The notes beneath the pieces were generated by a model. It worked only from the letters and a program-made list of their open reading frames with translations. It was not told the DNA's origin and ran no database searches. A DNA stretch of 64,000 nt from Paenibacillus sp. FSL W8-0186 (GTDB lineage Bacteria; Bacillota; Bacilli; Paenibacillales; Paenibacillaceae). The stretch's first letter is position 1; every line of letters starts with the position of its first letter. A program made the translations under genes and the position numbers. Shown here piece by piece: positions 8,815 to 18,248 of this stretch. The stretch is taken from assembly GCF_037969765.1 (NCBI RefSeq), contig NZ_CP150207.1, positions 3,527,001 through 3,591,000 of the forward strand, written 5' to 3'.

Positions 8815-10043
8815 TACTTCGACTCTCCCGTCAAACGCGCCGCGGCCAGCTCCATAATCCTGAGCCCGATTTCCTCCTTGGACGCCTGCGGAATCGTCTC
8901 TACCTGTCCATTGGCATCGTATACATGCACAATATTTGTATCGGTGCCAAAGCCCGCACCCTCGGCAGTTACATCGTTAGCTATAATAAGATCACAGTTT
9001 TTACGCCGCAGCTTGTCCATCGCATGCTCCTCAAGACGATCCGTCTCGGCGGCAAATCCGATCAAAAATTGCGACCGTTTACTCCGCCCCAGTGTCTCCA
9101 GAATGTCGATGTTCTTGACAAGCTCCAATGTCATGGAATCCCCAGACTTCTTGATCTTGCGGTCGGCAGCCTGTTTAGGACGGTAATCCGCAACGGCAGC
9201 CGCTTTGACGAGAATATCAGTATCCGCCCATAGCGTGTTGACCGCTTCATACATATCCTGGGCAGACTCGACGCGAACGAGAGACAATCCCTCCCGGTGA
9301 AGCGGCGGGGATACGTCCGTCCGGCCCGCGACAATCGTTACTTCCGCCCCCAGATCCAAGGCGGCCTTGGCGATTGCAAATCCCATCTTGCCAGACGAAT
9401 CGTTCGTAATATAACGTACGGGGTCCAGCCGCTCCACCGTCCCCCCCGCGGTAACAATGACCTTTTTACCCGCCAGCGGCCGCTGCGCCGCCCGCCCCTG
9501 ACGAGCAAAATAAGCCTCGACCGCAGCAATGATATTTTCCGGCTCCTCCATCCGGCCCTTTCCTGTATAACCGCAGGCAAGCAGACCACTTCCCGGCTCC
9601 ACCATCATTACTCCGCGAGCGGTAAGCTCCGCTAAATTACGGGTCACTGCCGGATGGGTATACATATGGACGTTCATCGCCGGAGCCAGCATGATGGGAG
9701 CCTCTGTCGCAAGCAATGTAGTGGATAGCATATCATCCGCCAGCCCTACAGTCATTTTGGCGATGATATTTGCGGTAGCCGGCGCGATCAGCACCAGATC
9801 AGCCCAATCCGCAAGGTCGATGTGCGCGATGACCTGCGGGTTCTTCTCCTCAAACGTATCCGTGTAGACAGGGTGCTTGGACAGCGCCTGCAGCGTCAGC
9901 TCCGAAATGAACTTCGTCGCCGACTCCGTCATAATGACGCGGACCTCTGCGCCTTGCTGCACGAGCTTGCTGCAGAGCGATGCCGCCTTGAAGGCAGCGA
10001 TGCCGCCGGTAACCCCCAGCAGTATTTTTTTGCCGGTTAACAT
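8814..10043 (-). CDS. coaBC: Bifunctional phosphopantothenoylcysteine decarboxylase / synthetase
   Basis: 409 residues. Catalyses two consecutive steps of coenzyme A synthesis: cysteine ligation to phosphopantothenate and FMN-dependent decarboxylation. The CoaC half (1-185) shows GVTGGIAAFKAA, PAMNVHMYTHPA (catalytic His/PAMN motif) and the Cys flap GLLACGYTGKGRM. The CoaB half (from about 190) shows VTAGGTVERLDPVR, NDSSGKMG and the KKSGD region. It starts with ATG behind AGAGGGGAT. A terminator separates it from rpoZ, so it may have its own promoter; it is translationally coupled to priA. Confidence 0.96.
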   Translation of the reverse strand: MLTGKKILLGVTGGIAAFKAASLCSKLVQQGAEVRVIMTESATKFISELTLQALSKHPVYTDTFEEKNPQVIAHIDLADWADLVLIAPATANIIAKMTVGLADDMLSTTLLATEAPIMLAPAMNVHMYTHPAVTRNLAELTARGVMMVEPGSGLLACGYTGKGRMEEPENIIAAVEAYFARQGRAAQRPLAGKKVIVTAGGTVERLDPVRYITNDSSGKMGFAIAKAALDLGAEVTIVAGRTDVSPPLHREGLSLVRVESAQDMYEAVNTLWADTDILVKAAAVADYRPKQAADRKIKKSGDSMTLELVKNIDILETLGRSKRSQFLIGFAAETDRLEEHAMDKLRRKNCDLIIANDVTAEGAGFGTDTNIVHVYDANGQVETIPQASKEEIGLRIMELAAARLTGESK

Positions 10044-10079
10044 CGGTGATCCCCTCTCTTTCCGCCCCTATTCCTTACA

Positions 10080-10108
10080 GAAAAAAACAACAACCTCGCG
10101 GTTGTCGT
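10080..10108 (-). terminator. Internal terminator between rpoZ and coaBC
   Basis: On the minus strand: stem CAACC/GGTTG, extended by flanking pairs, closed by a GCGA loop and followed by seven T residues. It would end or attenuate transcripts coming from gmk-rpoZ. Confidence 0.75.
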
Positions 10109-10155
10109 GAAAAAAACACTAAAAGTGTCTAATAGCAGCCCGGAGGCCATGCTTC

Positions 10156-10377
10156 TTATTCGTCAGCGTTCTGGTTCTCGCCTTCATCCCGCTTGATCTT
10201 GATGAAATCTCCGTAAATTTCCTCCAGCGCAACGCCGACCTGCTTATGGGATTTCGGCTGCTGCAATTCGCTCTTATCCCCTTCTCTGAGCTGTCTTGCT
10301 CTGCGGGATGCAGCTACAACCAGGGAGTATTTACTGTCGACTTTATCCAGCATTTTATCAATAGATGGATACAACAT
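10156..10377 (-). CDS. rpoZ: RNA polymerase omega subunit
   Basis: 73 residues. Small RNA polymerase subunit that assists beta' folding and enzyme assembly. It shows the family pattern PSIDKMLDKVDSKYSLVVAASRRARQL near the N-terminus and an acidic tail. The ATG at 10377 (MLYPSI) is taken as the start, about 10 bases after AGAGG; a GTG 12 bases upstream is also in frame. It lies 53 bases downstream of gmk, as in other Bacillales. Confidence 0.92.
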   Translation of the reverse strand: MLYPSIDKMLDKVDSKYSLVVAASRRARQLREGDKSELQQPKSHKQVGVALEEIYGDFIKIKRDEGENQNADE

Positions 10378-10430
10378 ATTCAACAACACCTCTTCAAGTA
10401 TTCATCGAATCACAGCACAGCTGCGCTCGG

Positions 10431-11003
10431 TTATTTCCTGACTTTGCAATGCTCGGCTGTAATGATGGCTTCAATTCTCTTGCAGGCCAGATCAATTTCG
10501 TCGTTAACGACGGCGTAATCATAGTGTTTGAGCAGGGCGATTTCATCCGCAGCCACGGACATCCGATGATCAATCGTCGCCTGATTCTCCGTACCTCGCC
10601 CTTGAATCCGCCCTTTTAGCTCGTCCAGGGATGGCGGGAGCAGGAACACGAATATGCCCTCCGGGAACTTCTCCTTCACTTTCAGCGCGCCCTGAACCTC
10701 GATTTCCAAAATGATATCCTTGCCGCTCTCGATCGTCTGCTCCACGAAATCACGCGGAGTCCCATAATAGTTGCCGACATACTCCGCATATTCAAGCAGC
10801 TGGTCGTTCTGGATCATTTCAACAAACTGTTCGCGGGTCTTAAAAAAATAATTCACACCGTGCTCCTCGCCCAGCCGCGGCTGCCTTGTCGTCGCAGACA
10901 CGGAATACACAAGCTCCGGCAAACGATGCCTCAATTCATTGCAGACCGTTCCTTTCCCCACTCCGGACGGTCCAGATAATACGATAAGTAGCCCTTTTGC
11001 CAT
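10431..11003 (-). CDS. gmk: Guanylate kinase
   Basis: 190 residues. Phosphorylates GMP to GDP with ATP. P-loop [15 protein letters not shown]-binding [14 protein letters not shown] and [13 protein letters not shown] are all present. The ATG at 11003 (MAKGLL) follows GGAGAGAACA; a second in-frame ATG at 11015 overlaps the remA stop. It is tightly linked to remA and rpoZ in the conserved Bacillales order. Confidence 0.96.
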   Translation of the reverse strand: MAKGLLIVLSGPSGVGKGTVCNELRHRLPELVYSVSATTRQPRLGEEHGVNYFFKTREQFVEMIQNDQLLEYAEYVGNYYGTPRDFVEQTIESGKDIILEIEVQGALKVKEKFPEGIFVFLLPPSLDELKGRIQGRGTENQATIDHRMSVAADEIALLKHYDYAVVNDEIDLACKRIEAIITAEHCKVRK

Positions 11004-11014
11004 TGTTCTCTCCA

Positions 11015-11275
11015 TTATTCGTCGTTGTCGTCGTCTTTGATGGATAGACGATGCGCGACCGTCTCCGGCTGTACCGCCGATAAAATGACATGGTCGCTAT
11101 CCGTGATGATAACCGCCCGGGTACGGCGCCCATAAGTGGCGTCGATGAGCATATGACGGTCTCTCGCCTCTTGAATAATCCGCTTGATCGGAGCGGACTC
11201 CGGGCTGACAATGGAAATGATGCGATTTGCCGATACGATATTTCCAAAACCGATGTTAATAAGTTTAATTGCCAT
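11015..11275 (-). CDS. remA: RemA-family extracellular matrix regulator (DUF370)
   Basis: 86 residues, [14 protein letters not shown]... with [13 protein letters not shown] and [22 protein letters not shown], which are family signatures. In B. subtilis RemA is a DNA-binding protein that activates matrix and osmoprotection genes and forms ring-shaped oligomers. It lies between yicC and gmk, as in B. subtilis. The C-terminus ends in an acidic DDDNDE tail. Its regulon in this organism cannot be read from the window. Confidence 0.93.
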   Translation of the reverse strand: MAIKLINIGFGNIVSANRIISIVSPESAPIKRIIQEARDRHMLIDATYGRRTRAVIITDSDHVILSAVQPETVAHRLSIKDDDNDE

Positions 11276-11326
11276 GGTTAGGTAGTTCCCCCTAATTTTC
11301 TCGATTCGTTTGCAAACCGTGGAGCC

Positions 11327-12226
11327 TCACTCCATATTTGCCGCCTGCTCGCGAATCTTCTCCAATTCTGCTTTCATTTCCAAAACACGGTTGACTAAAG
11401 CCAAGTGGTTGGCCTTTGATCCGATCGTATTGGTTTCGCGATTCATTTCCTGTATTAAAAAATCCAGCTTGCGCCCGATCGGCTCGCGGGCATTCAGCAA
11501 CCCGCGGCACTGCTCGAAATGGCTCTTCAATCGGATCAGTTCCTCGTCGATGTTGGACCGGTCCGCAAACAGCGCAATCTCCATCGCAAATCTCTGCTCA
11601 TCCAGCGCGCCGTCAAACAGTTCATTGAGCCGGCCTTGCAAGCGGGCGCGGTAATCGCTCACCACTTCCGGAGCGAGCCTTACGATTTCGGCATGAAGCT
11701 CATCCAGTTTAAGCAGCCGGTTCTCCAAATCGCGAACGAGATGAAGCCCCTCCTTCTCGCGCATGCGCAGCAGCCCGGATACCGCCTCATCCAGCCCGTC
11801 CTGCAGCACGCTCTCCCATTCACCATCTTGCGAGATGGCTTCCTCCCCAGACAGATCGGGAGCCGTTAACACATCAGGCAGGGTCAAAATATCCCTGGCC
11901 GTGAGATCTGCCTTTATACCGAAACTCCGGTTAAGCTCCCCAGCTGCCTGCAAGTAAGACTGCACCATGGAAGAATTCAATACAAATGGCAAAGAGCTGC
12001 TGTCGTCGCGCTCTTTGCTGATGTATACGTCAATCCGGCCACGCTTGACATGCCGCTGCACAAGACGCCGCAGCCCATCCTCATAACATGTCCATTCCCG
12101 GGGCATGCGAAGAACGATTTCGGCATACCGGTGATTGACGGATTTAATTTCAAATTGAATAACATAACCGCCGTAATGCCTGGCGGACTGTCCGTATCCT
12201 GTCATACTGTGAGACAAAGGTATCAC
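11327..12226 (-). CDS. yicC: YicC family endoribonuclease
   Basis: 299 residues. YicC/YloC family; the family includes endoribonucleases that take part in RNA turnover. The conserved N-terminus SMTGYG, SVNHRY and the C-terminal GRKLDFLIQEMNRETNTIGSK segment are present. The start is taken as GTG at 12226 (AGGG about 9 bases upstream), because the internal ATG at SMTGYG has no ribosome binding site. It lies 26 bases after the methyltransferase/MTHFR fusion gene and so is probably co-transcribed with it. Confidence 0.92.
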   Translation of the reverse strand: MIPLSHSMTGYGQSARHYGGYVIQFEIKSVNHRYAEIVLRMPREWTCYEDGLRRLVQRHVKRGRIDVYISKERDDSSSLPFVLNSSMVQSYLQAAGELNRSFGIKADLTARDILTLPDVLTAPDLSGEEAISQDGEWESVLQDGLDEAVSGLLRMREKEGLHLVRDLENRLLKLDELHAEIVRLAPEVVSDYRARLQGRLNELFDGALDEQRFAMEIALFADRSNIDEELIRLKSHFEQCRGLLNAREPIGRKLDFLIQEMNRETNTIGSKANHLALVNRVLEMKAELEKIREQAANME

Positions 12227-12252
12227 ATCCGTTACCCTATTGTAATTGATAA

Positions 12253-14142
12253 TTATGAACGAGACAAGTAGCGTGATCGATGTGCGGATTTCTCCCAGAC
12301 ATAATTACTCAAAATGACGCTCATTTCATAAAACATAAATGGAGTTATCAAATAAATGCCGTTAAAATGCTCCAAAGCCGTGTCCAGCAGTTCCTTGGCG
12401 ATTTCCACGCCGACTTTGCGGCCTTCCTCTCCCTGCAGTCCATCCATCCGCTTTCTGACGCTGTCTGATAGCTGGATGCCGGGAACCTCGTTGTGCAGAT
12501 ACTCGGCATTTTTACCGCTGGCCAGCGGCATAATGCCGATGAAGATCGGGATATCCAGGTGAGCGGTCGCCTCTTTGACCGCAACGATCAGCTCAGGGTC
12601 GTAGACTGGCTGGGTCATGATATAGTCCGCGCCAGAGGCGATCTTTTTCTCCAGACGCTCGACGGCTTTATGCAAATGCTTCACGTTCGGGTTGAAGGCG
12701 GCGCCGACGACGAACTTCGCCTTTTGCTTCAGCGGTTTGCCCGAGAAGGCGATCCCTTCATTAAGCTGCTTGATCATACGGATGATTTCAAAGGAAGTCA
12801 AATCATATACCGAGCTCGAACCGGGCAAATCGCCGAAGCGGGCCGGATCGCCGGTTACGGCCAGCACATGGTCGATGCCAAGGGCATCAAAGCCCATCAT
12901 GTGCGACTGGGTGCCGATGAGGTTGCGGTCGCGGCAGGCAATATGAATGAGCGGACGCAGCCCCGTCTCGGACTGGACAAGATGTCCCAGCGCCATATTG
13001 CTCATCCGCGTGACAGCCAGCGAGTTATCAGCCAGAGTCAAGGCATCGACTCCCGCCTCCTTCAGAGCGGCTGCTCCATCCATAAATCTGCGGATATCCA
13101 GATCGCGCGGCGGATCGAGCTCGACGATGACCGTATGGCGCTCTTTCACGAGATCCACGATGCTCGGCTCTGCAGCTTGCCCCCCAAAGCTCTCCCCAGC
13201 CTGATTCTCCCGCTCAGCAGCAACGATGGAAGGCCTTACCTCCGGCAAAGCCGACCCTTCCTGGAGCGGCTGGGCCGTGTAATCGGCGAGCGCCTTGGCA
13301 ATTGCGGAAATATGCTCCGGCGTCGTGCCGCAGCAGCCGCCAACCAGCCGGGCACCCAGGTCCGCGAAGGAAAGCGCGCATTCACCGAAATACTCCGGAG
13401 TTGCTCCATATACATATTCTCCATCTATATAGTCCGCTAAACCCGCATTCGGGAAGACGGACAGCGGAATATCAAGCGGCCCCCCGAGACGCTCCATTAC
13501 GCTCATGATCCCCTTAGGGCCTGAATGGCAATTGAAGCCGAGTACGTCGGCGCCCTCCTGGCGCAAAACTCCGAAGGCTTCCTTTATACTGTAGCCGTCC
13601 AAGGTCCGGCCTAGCTGATCGACAGCGAACTGGCAGATGACAGGAATTGAAGTATGCTGCCGCGCTTTGCCTAGCGCAATCCGCATTTCCTCCAGATCAT
13701 AGAAGGTTTCGAACAGAAGCGCATCAACATCTTCCGTCAGCAAAGCGGCAATTTGCTGCTCATAATATTTATTCAGCTCCGGAACGGAGACGTTGACCCT
13801 TTTCCCGCCGCGAATCGACCCTACCGCCCCGGCAACATAAGCGTCTGTGCCCGCTACGTTTCTGGCAATGCGTACGGCCGCTTTGTTGATTTCCTCCACC
13901 TTGGATTCCAATCCGAACTTAGCGAGCTTATAATAATTCGCCGAGAACGTGTTCGTCTCCAGCAGCTGCGCCCCAGCCTCTATATAACGGCGATGGACGT
14001 CGCCAATGACTTCAGGTCTTAGTAAATTAAATTCTTCATAAGAAATGCCTACGGGAAAACCGAGCTGATATAAATAAGTGCCCAGCGCCCCGTCCCCGAT
14101 CAGTACCTCATGCTTCATTTTCTCGCGTAAATCCGGCCTCAT
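12253..14142 (-). CDS. yitJ: Bifunctional homocysteine S-methyltransferase / 5,10-methylenetetrahydrofolate reductase
   Basis: 629 residues, a fusion as in B. subtilis YitJ. The N-terminal half (about 1-295) is a zinc-dependent homocysteine S-methyltransferase with GDGALGTYL, GFNCHSGP and GGCCGTTPEHI (zinc cysteines). The C-terminal half (about 335-610) is an MTHFR TIM barrel with ELDPPRD, ALTLADNSL and VTGDPARFGD. Together they reduce methylene-THF and pass the methyl group to homocysteine. The ATG at 14142 follows GGAGG. B. subtilis yitJ is preceded by a SAM riboswitch; the 188-base gap here shows none that I can recognise. The gene appears to head the run into yicC. Confidence 0.93.
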   Translation of the reverse strand: MRPDLREKMKHEVLIGDGALGTYLYQLGFPVGISYEEFNLLRPEVIGDVHRRYIEAGAQLLETNTFSANYYKLAKFGLESKVEEINKAAVRIARNVAGTDAYVAGAVGSIRGGKRVNVSVPELNKYYEQQIAALLTEDVDALLFETFYDLEEMRIALGKARQHTSIPVICQFAVDQLGRTLDGYSIKEAFGVLRQEGADVLGFNCHSGPKGIMSVMERLGGPLDIPLSVFPNAGLADYIDGEYVYGATPEYFGECALSFADLGARLVGGCCGTTPEHISAIAKALADYTAQPLQEGSALPEVRPSIVAAERENQAGESFGGQAAEPSIVDLVKERHTVIVELDPPRDLDIRRFMDGAAALKEAGVDALTLADNSLAVTRMSNMALGHLVQSETGLRPLIHIACRDRNLIGTQSHMMGFDALGIDHVLAVTGDPARFGDLPGSSSVYDLTSFEIIRMIKQLNEGIAFSGKPLKQKAKFVVGAAFNPNVKHLHKAVERLEKKIASGADYIMTQPVYDPELIVAVKEATAHLDIPIFIGIMPLASGKNAEYLHNEVPGIQLSDSVRKRMDGLQGEEGRKVGVEIAKELLDTALEHFNGIYLITPFMFYEMSVILSNYVWEKSAHRSRYLSRS

Positions 14143-14300
14143 ATTCCTTACCTCCACAGCCCACATTCTATTTCAAGATCTATCGCAAACTCGTTTTCAT
14201 TCTAATGTACCACAAAATCAGGCTGAATGGTTAGAAAAAGCATCGTACCCTCTAGCCGCGAGCGCTGCCATTCCCTACCATCGAACCGGCTTTGAGAGAG

Positions 14301-14333
14301 CAAAAAAGAAGAGGCCTCCTGGCCTCTTCTTAG
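14301..14333 (-). terminator. Terminator overlapping the dapF stop codon
   Basis: AGAAGAGGCC / GGCCTCTTCT perfect stem with a 4-base loop and a T-run on the minus strand. The dapF stop (14330-14332) lies in the stem, so termination comes directly at the end of the gene. Confidence 0.85.
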
Positions 14334-15172
14334 CGCAATTGCCCGATCCTCCCTTCGTACACCGTCTCCGCAGGACCGCTCATGTATACATGGTTATCCG
14401 TTTCGCTCCACTCCACATATAAATCACCGCCCGCGAGGCCGATCCAGGCTGCGCGGTCTGTATATCCGTGCAGAACGGAGGCGACCAGCGTAGCGCAGGC
14501 GCCGGTTCCACAGGCCAGGGTCGAGCCGGCGCCCCGTTCCCATACCCGCATTTCCACGCGGTCCCGGGCCGTAACTGTAGCGAATTCGACATTTGTTTTT
14601 TGCGGGAAAATAGGATGCTCCTCGAGCATGGGCCCCCACTTATACAGATCAAACACAGCTGCATCTTCGACAAAAATAACGCAGTGGGGGTTGCCCATGG
14701 AGACCGCCGTAAACCTGAATCGCTGTCCGTTTACTTCCAGCGGCCAATCCAGTACCGGGCTTGCTTCCAGCGTGGTCGGAACGGCGCGCCCGCGAAGAAT
14801 AGGCTCCCCCATGTCGATGCGCACGGACGAGACTGCGCCTGAATCCGTCTTCAGCTCCGCCAGTTGCACGCCGGCGCCCAACGTTTCAATGCTGACCTTC
14901 CTGCGGTCGATATACCCCTTCTCATACACGTACTTGCAGACGCAGCGAATGGCGTTTCCGCATTGCTCCGCCTCTGTTCCGTCGGAATTAAAGATTCTCA
15001 TTTGGAAGTCCGCCCGCTCCGACGGCAAAATAAACACCAATCCGTCGGCCCCCGCGCCGAAATAGCGGTTGCACCATTTCACAGCGAGAGAAGAAGCATA
15101 CTCCGGCAGTTCCTTCTCTCCGTCAATCACAAGGAAATCATTTCCGAGCCCGTGCATTTTCGTAAATTTCAT
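14330..15172 (-). CDS. dapF: Diaminopimelate epimerase
   Basis: 280 residues. Interconverts LL- and meso-diaminopimelate for lysine and peptidoglycan synthesis, without cofactor. Both catalytic cysteines are visible: EQCGNAIRC and TLACGTGACATL. The N-terminal MKFTKMHGLGNDF is diagnostic. The ATG at 15172 is preferred over a GTG at 15181 because AAGGGG lies eight bases upstream. It lies between the Ca2+ ATPase and its own strong terminator, so it may be read from the ATPase promoter or a weak local one. Confidence 0.96.
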   Translation of the reverse strand: MKFTKMHGLGNDFLVIDGEKELPEYASSLAVKWCNRYFGAGADGLVFILPSERADFQMRIFNSDGTEAEQCGNAIRCVCKYVYEKGYIDRRKVSIETLGAGVQLAELKTDSGAVSSVRIDMGEPILRGRAVPTTLEASPVLDWPLEVNGQRFRFTAVSMGNPHCVIFVEDAAVFDLYKWGPMLEEHPIFPQKTNVEFATVTARDRVEMRVWERGAGSTLACGTGACATLVASVLHGYTDRAAWIGLAGGDLYVEWSETDNHVYMSGPAETVYEGRIGQLR

Positions 15173-15255
15173 CAAAACCACCCCTTCAAGCTTTGGCCAG
15201 CAAAGCTAAACTATGGGGTTAGTCTATAATTTGAGGGCTCGAAAAGGTATTGATT

Positions 15256-18063
15256 TTATGCACGAATATTTGTACTCTTCGCCGGTGCGAACGGGCCCGA
15301 ACTGTTGTACTTGCGGCGGTTCCTCCGCCCTGACCAGACGCTGCCCGCGCCGAGCAGGAACGTTGGAATGCCCGCGGCCACGAGAGTAATGGACCATTCC
15401 CGCGGCGAAAGCGGAACGGTCTTGAAAATCGGCTGCAGCGGCTCAATGTAGATAACGCCAAGCAGCAGTAGAATGGAAGATAACACCGCGATGACGAGCA
15501 GGCGGTTCTGCAAAATGTTGCGGTGGAAAATAGACCGCGAGCTGCGGCAGTCGAAGACATGGATGAGCTGGGCCATGACCAGCGTGGCAAACGCCACCGA
15601 TTGCGCCTTAACGAGCTGGCCTTCCGCTCCCGGATTGCTCTGCAGTGTAATCCAGAAGGCGCCGAGCGTACACAGGCCGATCAGCAGGCCCCGGCTCAGA
15701 ATCTTCCAGCCGAGGCGGCGGGCAAAGATGTTCTCGGTTGCGCCGCGCGGCTTATGCTCCATCAGATCCTTCTCCGGCTGATCCACCCCGAGCGCCATAG
15801 CAGGCAGGCCGTCCGTCACTAAATTTACCCAGAGAATTTGGATCGGCATGAGCGGCAGCGGCAGACCGGCCAGCATGGCGAACAGCATCGTCAATATTTC
15901 GCCCACATTGGAGGCCAGCAAATACCTGATGAATTTGCGTATATTCTCGTAAATGTTCCGTCCTTCCTCGATCGCGGCGACAATCGACGAGAAATTATCG
16001 TCGGTCAAAATGAGCGAGGACGCTTCTTTGGAAACGTCGGTTCCCGTGATTCCCATGGCGATGCCAATGTCGGCCGCTTTGATAGCGGGGGCATCATTGA
16101 CACCGTCTCCTGTCATGGCAACCACATGCCCCCTCCGCTGCAGAGCCTTCACGATACGCAGCTTATGCTCCGGCGATACCCGAGAATAGACGCTAATGCC
16201 GTCCGCCTTCGCTTCCAGCTCCTCGTCGCTGAGCATGTTCAGCTCCGAGCCGGAGACCGATTCGCCGCCACGCTGCAAAATCCCTAAATCCTGGGCGATC
16301 GCTTCGGCGGTGAGCCCATGATCCCCTGTAATCATCACCGTCTTAATGCCCGCTTTGCGGCAGACCGCGATTGCATCGCGAACCTCCCGCCGCGGCGGGT
16401 CGATCATGCCGGTCAGGCCGACGAATACCAGCTGTGATTCTACCGCATCCTCGCTGTTCGTATTTTCATGAGAGCGGAGCTCGCGATAAGCCATGCCCAG
16501 AACGCGGAGCGCCCGGCGCGCCATGTCTTCGTTCGCGGCCTGCACCCTTTGGCGCAGCGTGCCCGTGAAAGGCACGACCTTACCCTCCCATAATATGTAC
16601 GAGCAGCGCTCCAGCAGCATATCCGGAGCCCCTTTCACAAAAGCCAGGGCTCCGCCCTGATGGGATACAACGACGGACATTCTTTTGCGTTTGGAATCGA
16701 AAGGATGCTCCTTCTCACGCTTGTATACTCCACTTAGCGTGCTTGGGGTCAGCCCCATTTTGGCCGCTAAGGTGACGAGCGCCCCTTCCGTCGGGTCTCC
16801 CTTCAACTGCCAGCGGGATCCCCCAGGCTCCTCTTTGCCTTTACGCCGGCTGCCTGCGCTCTCTTCCTCTTCGTCCTCGTAAATGACGGCATTGCCGCAC
16901 AATGCGCTAATTTGCAGCAAACGGCGCAGGCTCTGGTCCTTCTTCACGTCGAGCGGCTGCCCCTGCTCCATAACATGGCCGACCGGCTCATACCCGTCGC
17001 CAGTTACTTCAAGCGGCCGCCCTTCCAGCCAAACATGCGTAACCGTCATTTTATTTTGTGTCAAAGTGCCAGTCTTGTCGGAGCAGATGACCGAAGCGCA
17101 GCCAAGCGTCTCGACGGACGGAAGCTTGCGCACGATTGCTTTGCGCTTAATCATCCGCTGTACCCCTAACGCAAGGGCAATCGTCACAATTGCCGGCAAG
17201 CCCTCTGGAATAGCCGCAACAGCCAGGCTTACCCCAGCCAAGAACATGCTTCCGGCGGGCTGCCCGTGAATGATTCCGACCACGACGACAAGAACCGTCA
17301 AGGCGAGAGCCAAATAAATCAAAATTTTGCCGAGCTGCTCGAGCCTCCGCTGCAGCGGTGTCTCCTGCGCCTCCGTATTCTGGATCAGGTCGGCGATTTT
17401 GCCCATTTCCGTTTCCATCCCTGTGCGAATGACGATGCCCTTTCCACTCCCGCGGGTCACCATCGTTCCCATGAAGCCGATATTTTTCTGATCGCCAAGC
17501 GGAACTTCGCTTTCCCGGATCGTCTCCGAATGCTTATTTACCGGATGAGATTCGCCGGTTAACGCAGATTCCTCCGCATCGAGACTGCTCGTCTCCAGCC
17601 AGCGGATATCGGCCGGAATACGGTCTCCGCTCTCCACCATGACGATATCACCTGGAACGAGCTCTCGCGCCGCAATATCGCGGAAGCGTCCTTCCCGCAA
17701 AACTTTGGCATGGGGAGCAGACAACTGCTTGAGCGCCCTAAGCGACCGTTCGGCGCGAAATTCCTGGATAAAGCCCAGGACTCCGTTCAGGATGATGATG
17801 GCTATTATAGTAACGGCGTCCAAATATTCACCGAGAAGTCCAGATATCAAGGTAGCTGCCATCAGTACGAGCATCATGAAATCCTTGAATTGGTTCAAGA
17901 AGAGGAGCAGCGGCGACACTTTCTGCATTTCCTGCAGCTCATTCCAGCCGCTTTGCTCCTGCCTGCGCCGCGCCTCTTCTTCGGTCAGCCCCTGCTCCCG
18001 CGAGACGCCGAACCGTTCGAGAAGCTCCTCCCCACTCCGCTGGTGCCAGTTTTTTTGTTCCAT
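15256..18063 (-). CDS. Calcium-transporting P-type ATPase (type IIA)
   Basis: 935 residues, similar to B. subtilis YloB (SERCA-like). Membrane pump that exports Ca2+ at the cost of ATP. The phosphorylation motif [14 protein letters not shown], the N-domain KGAPDMLLE, the hinge [21 protein letters not shown] and the M4 ion site [12 protein letters not shown] are all present. Eight to ten membrane segments are expected; the C-terminus is Arg/Lys-rich and intracellular. A poorly conserved Glu/Lys/Gly-rich stretch ([17 protein letters not shown]) lies in the nucleotide-binding domain. It neighbours rqcH, as in B. subtilis (yloA-yloB), but the two genes diverge here. Confidence 0.94.
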   Translation of the reverse strand: MEQKNWHQRSGEELLERFGVSREQGLTEEEARRRQEQSGWNELQEMQKVSPLLLFLNQFKDFMMLVLMAATLISGLLGEYLDAVTIIAIIILNGVLGFIQEFRAERSLRALKQLSAPHAKVLREGRFRDIAARELVPGDIVMVESGDRIPADIRWLETSSLDAEESALTGESHPVNKHSETIRESEVPLGDQKNIGFMGTMVTRGSGKGIVIRTGMETEMGKIADLIQNTEAQETPLQRRLEQLGKILIYLALALTVLVVVVGIIHGQPAGSMFLAGVSLAVAAIPEGLPAIVTIALALGVQRMIKRKAIVRKLPSVETLGCASVICSDKTGTLTQNKMTVTHVWLEGRPLEVTGDGYEPVGHVMEQGQPLDVKKDQSLRRLLQISALCGNAVIYEDEEEESAGSRRKGKEEPGGSRWQLKGDPTEGALVTLAAKMGLTPSTLSGVYKREKEHPFDSKRKRMSVVVSHQGGALAFVKGAPDMLLERCSYILWEGKVVPFTGTLRQRVQAANEDMARRALRVLGMAYRELRSHENTNSEDAVESQLVFVGLTGMIDPPRREVRDAIAVCRKAGIKTVMITGDHGLTAEAIAQDLGILQRGGESVSGSELNMLSDEELEAKADGISVYSRVSPEHKLRIVKALQRRGHVVAMTGDGVNDAPAIKAADIGIAMGITGTDVSKEASSLILTDDNFSSIVAAIEEGRNIYENIRKFIRYLLASNVGEILTMLFAMLAGLPLPLMPIQILWVNLVTDGLPAMALGVDQPEKDLMEHKPRGATENIFARRLGWKILSRGLLIGLCTLGAFWITLQSNPGAEGQLVKAQSVAFATLVMAQLIHVFDCRSSRSIFHRNILQNRLLVIAVLSSILLLLGVIYIEPLQPIFKTVPLSPREWSITLVAAGIPTFLLGAGSVWSGRRNRRKYNSSGPFAPAKSTNIRA

Positions 18064-18248
18064 CCTCCCTATTCCCCTCCCGTATTTTATGCCGTTTTAC
18101 AGAGCGAAGGCTTTTCCACCTAGGGTAAATGTATTCGGGCCAGTCCTAAATTATCACAGGGGAGGACTTAAGTTTTTGCATGAAGTATGGCATCATAGAG
18201 AGAGCGCGATATGCGCCAAGGCACTTATAAGAGGGAGACTGTACAATT

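Noticed and set aside
12493..13440. 315-residue plus-strand ORF
   Set aside because: Antisense to the methyltransferase/MTHFR fusion, low-complexity composition and no family pattern.
14143..14300. SAM riboswitch upstream of the methionine fusion gene
   Set aside because: Looked for because B. subtilis yitJ has one; no S-box-like conserved stretches seen.
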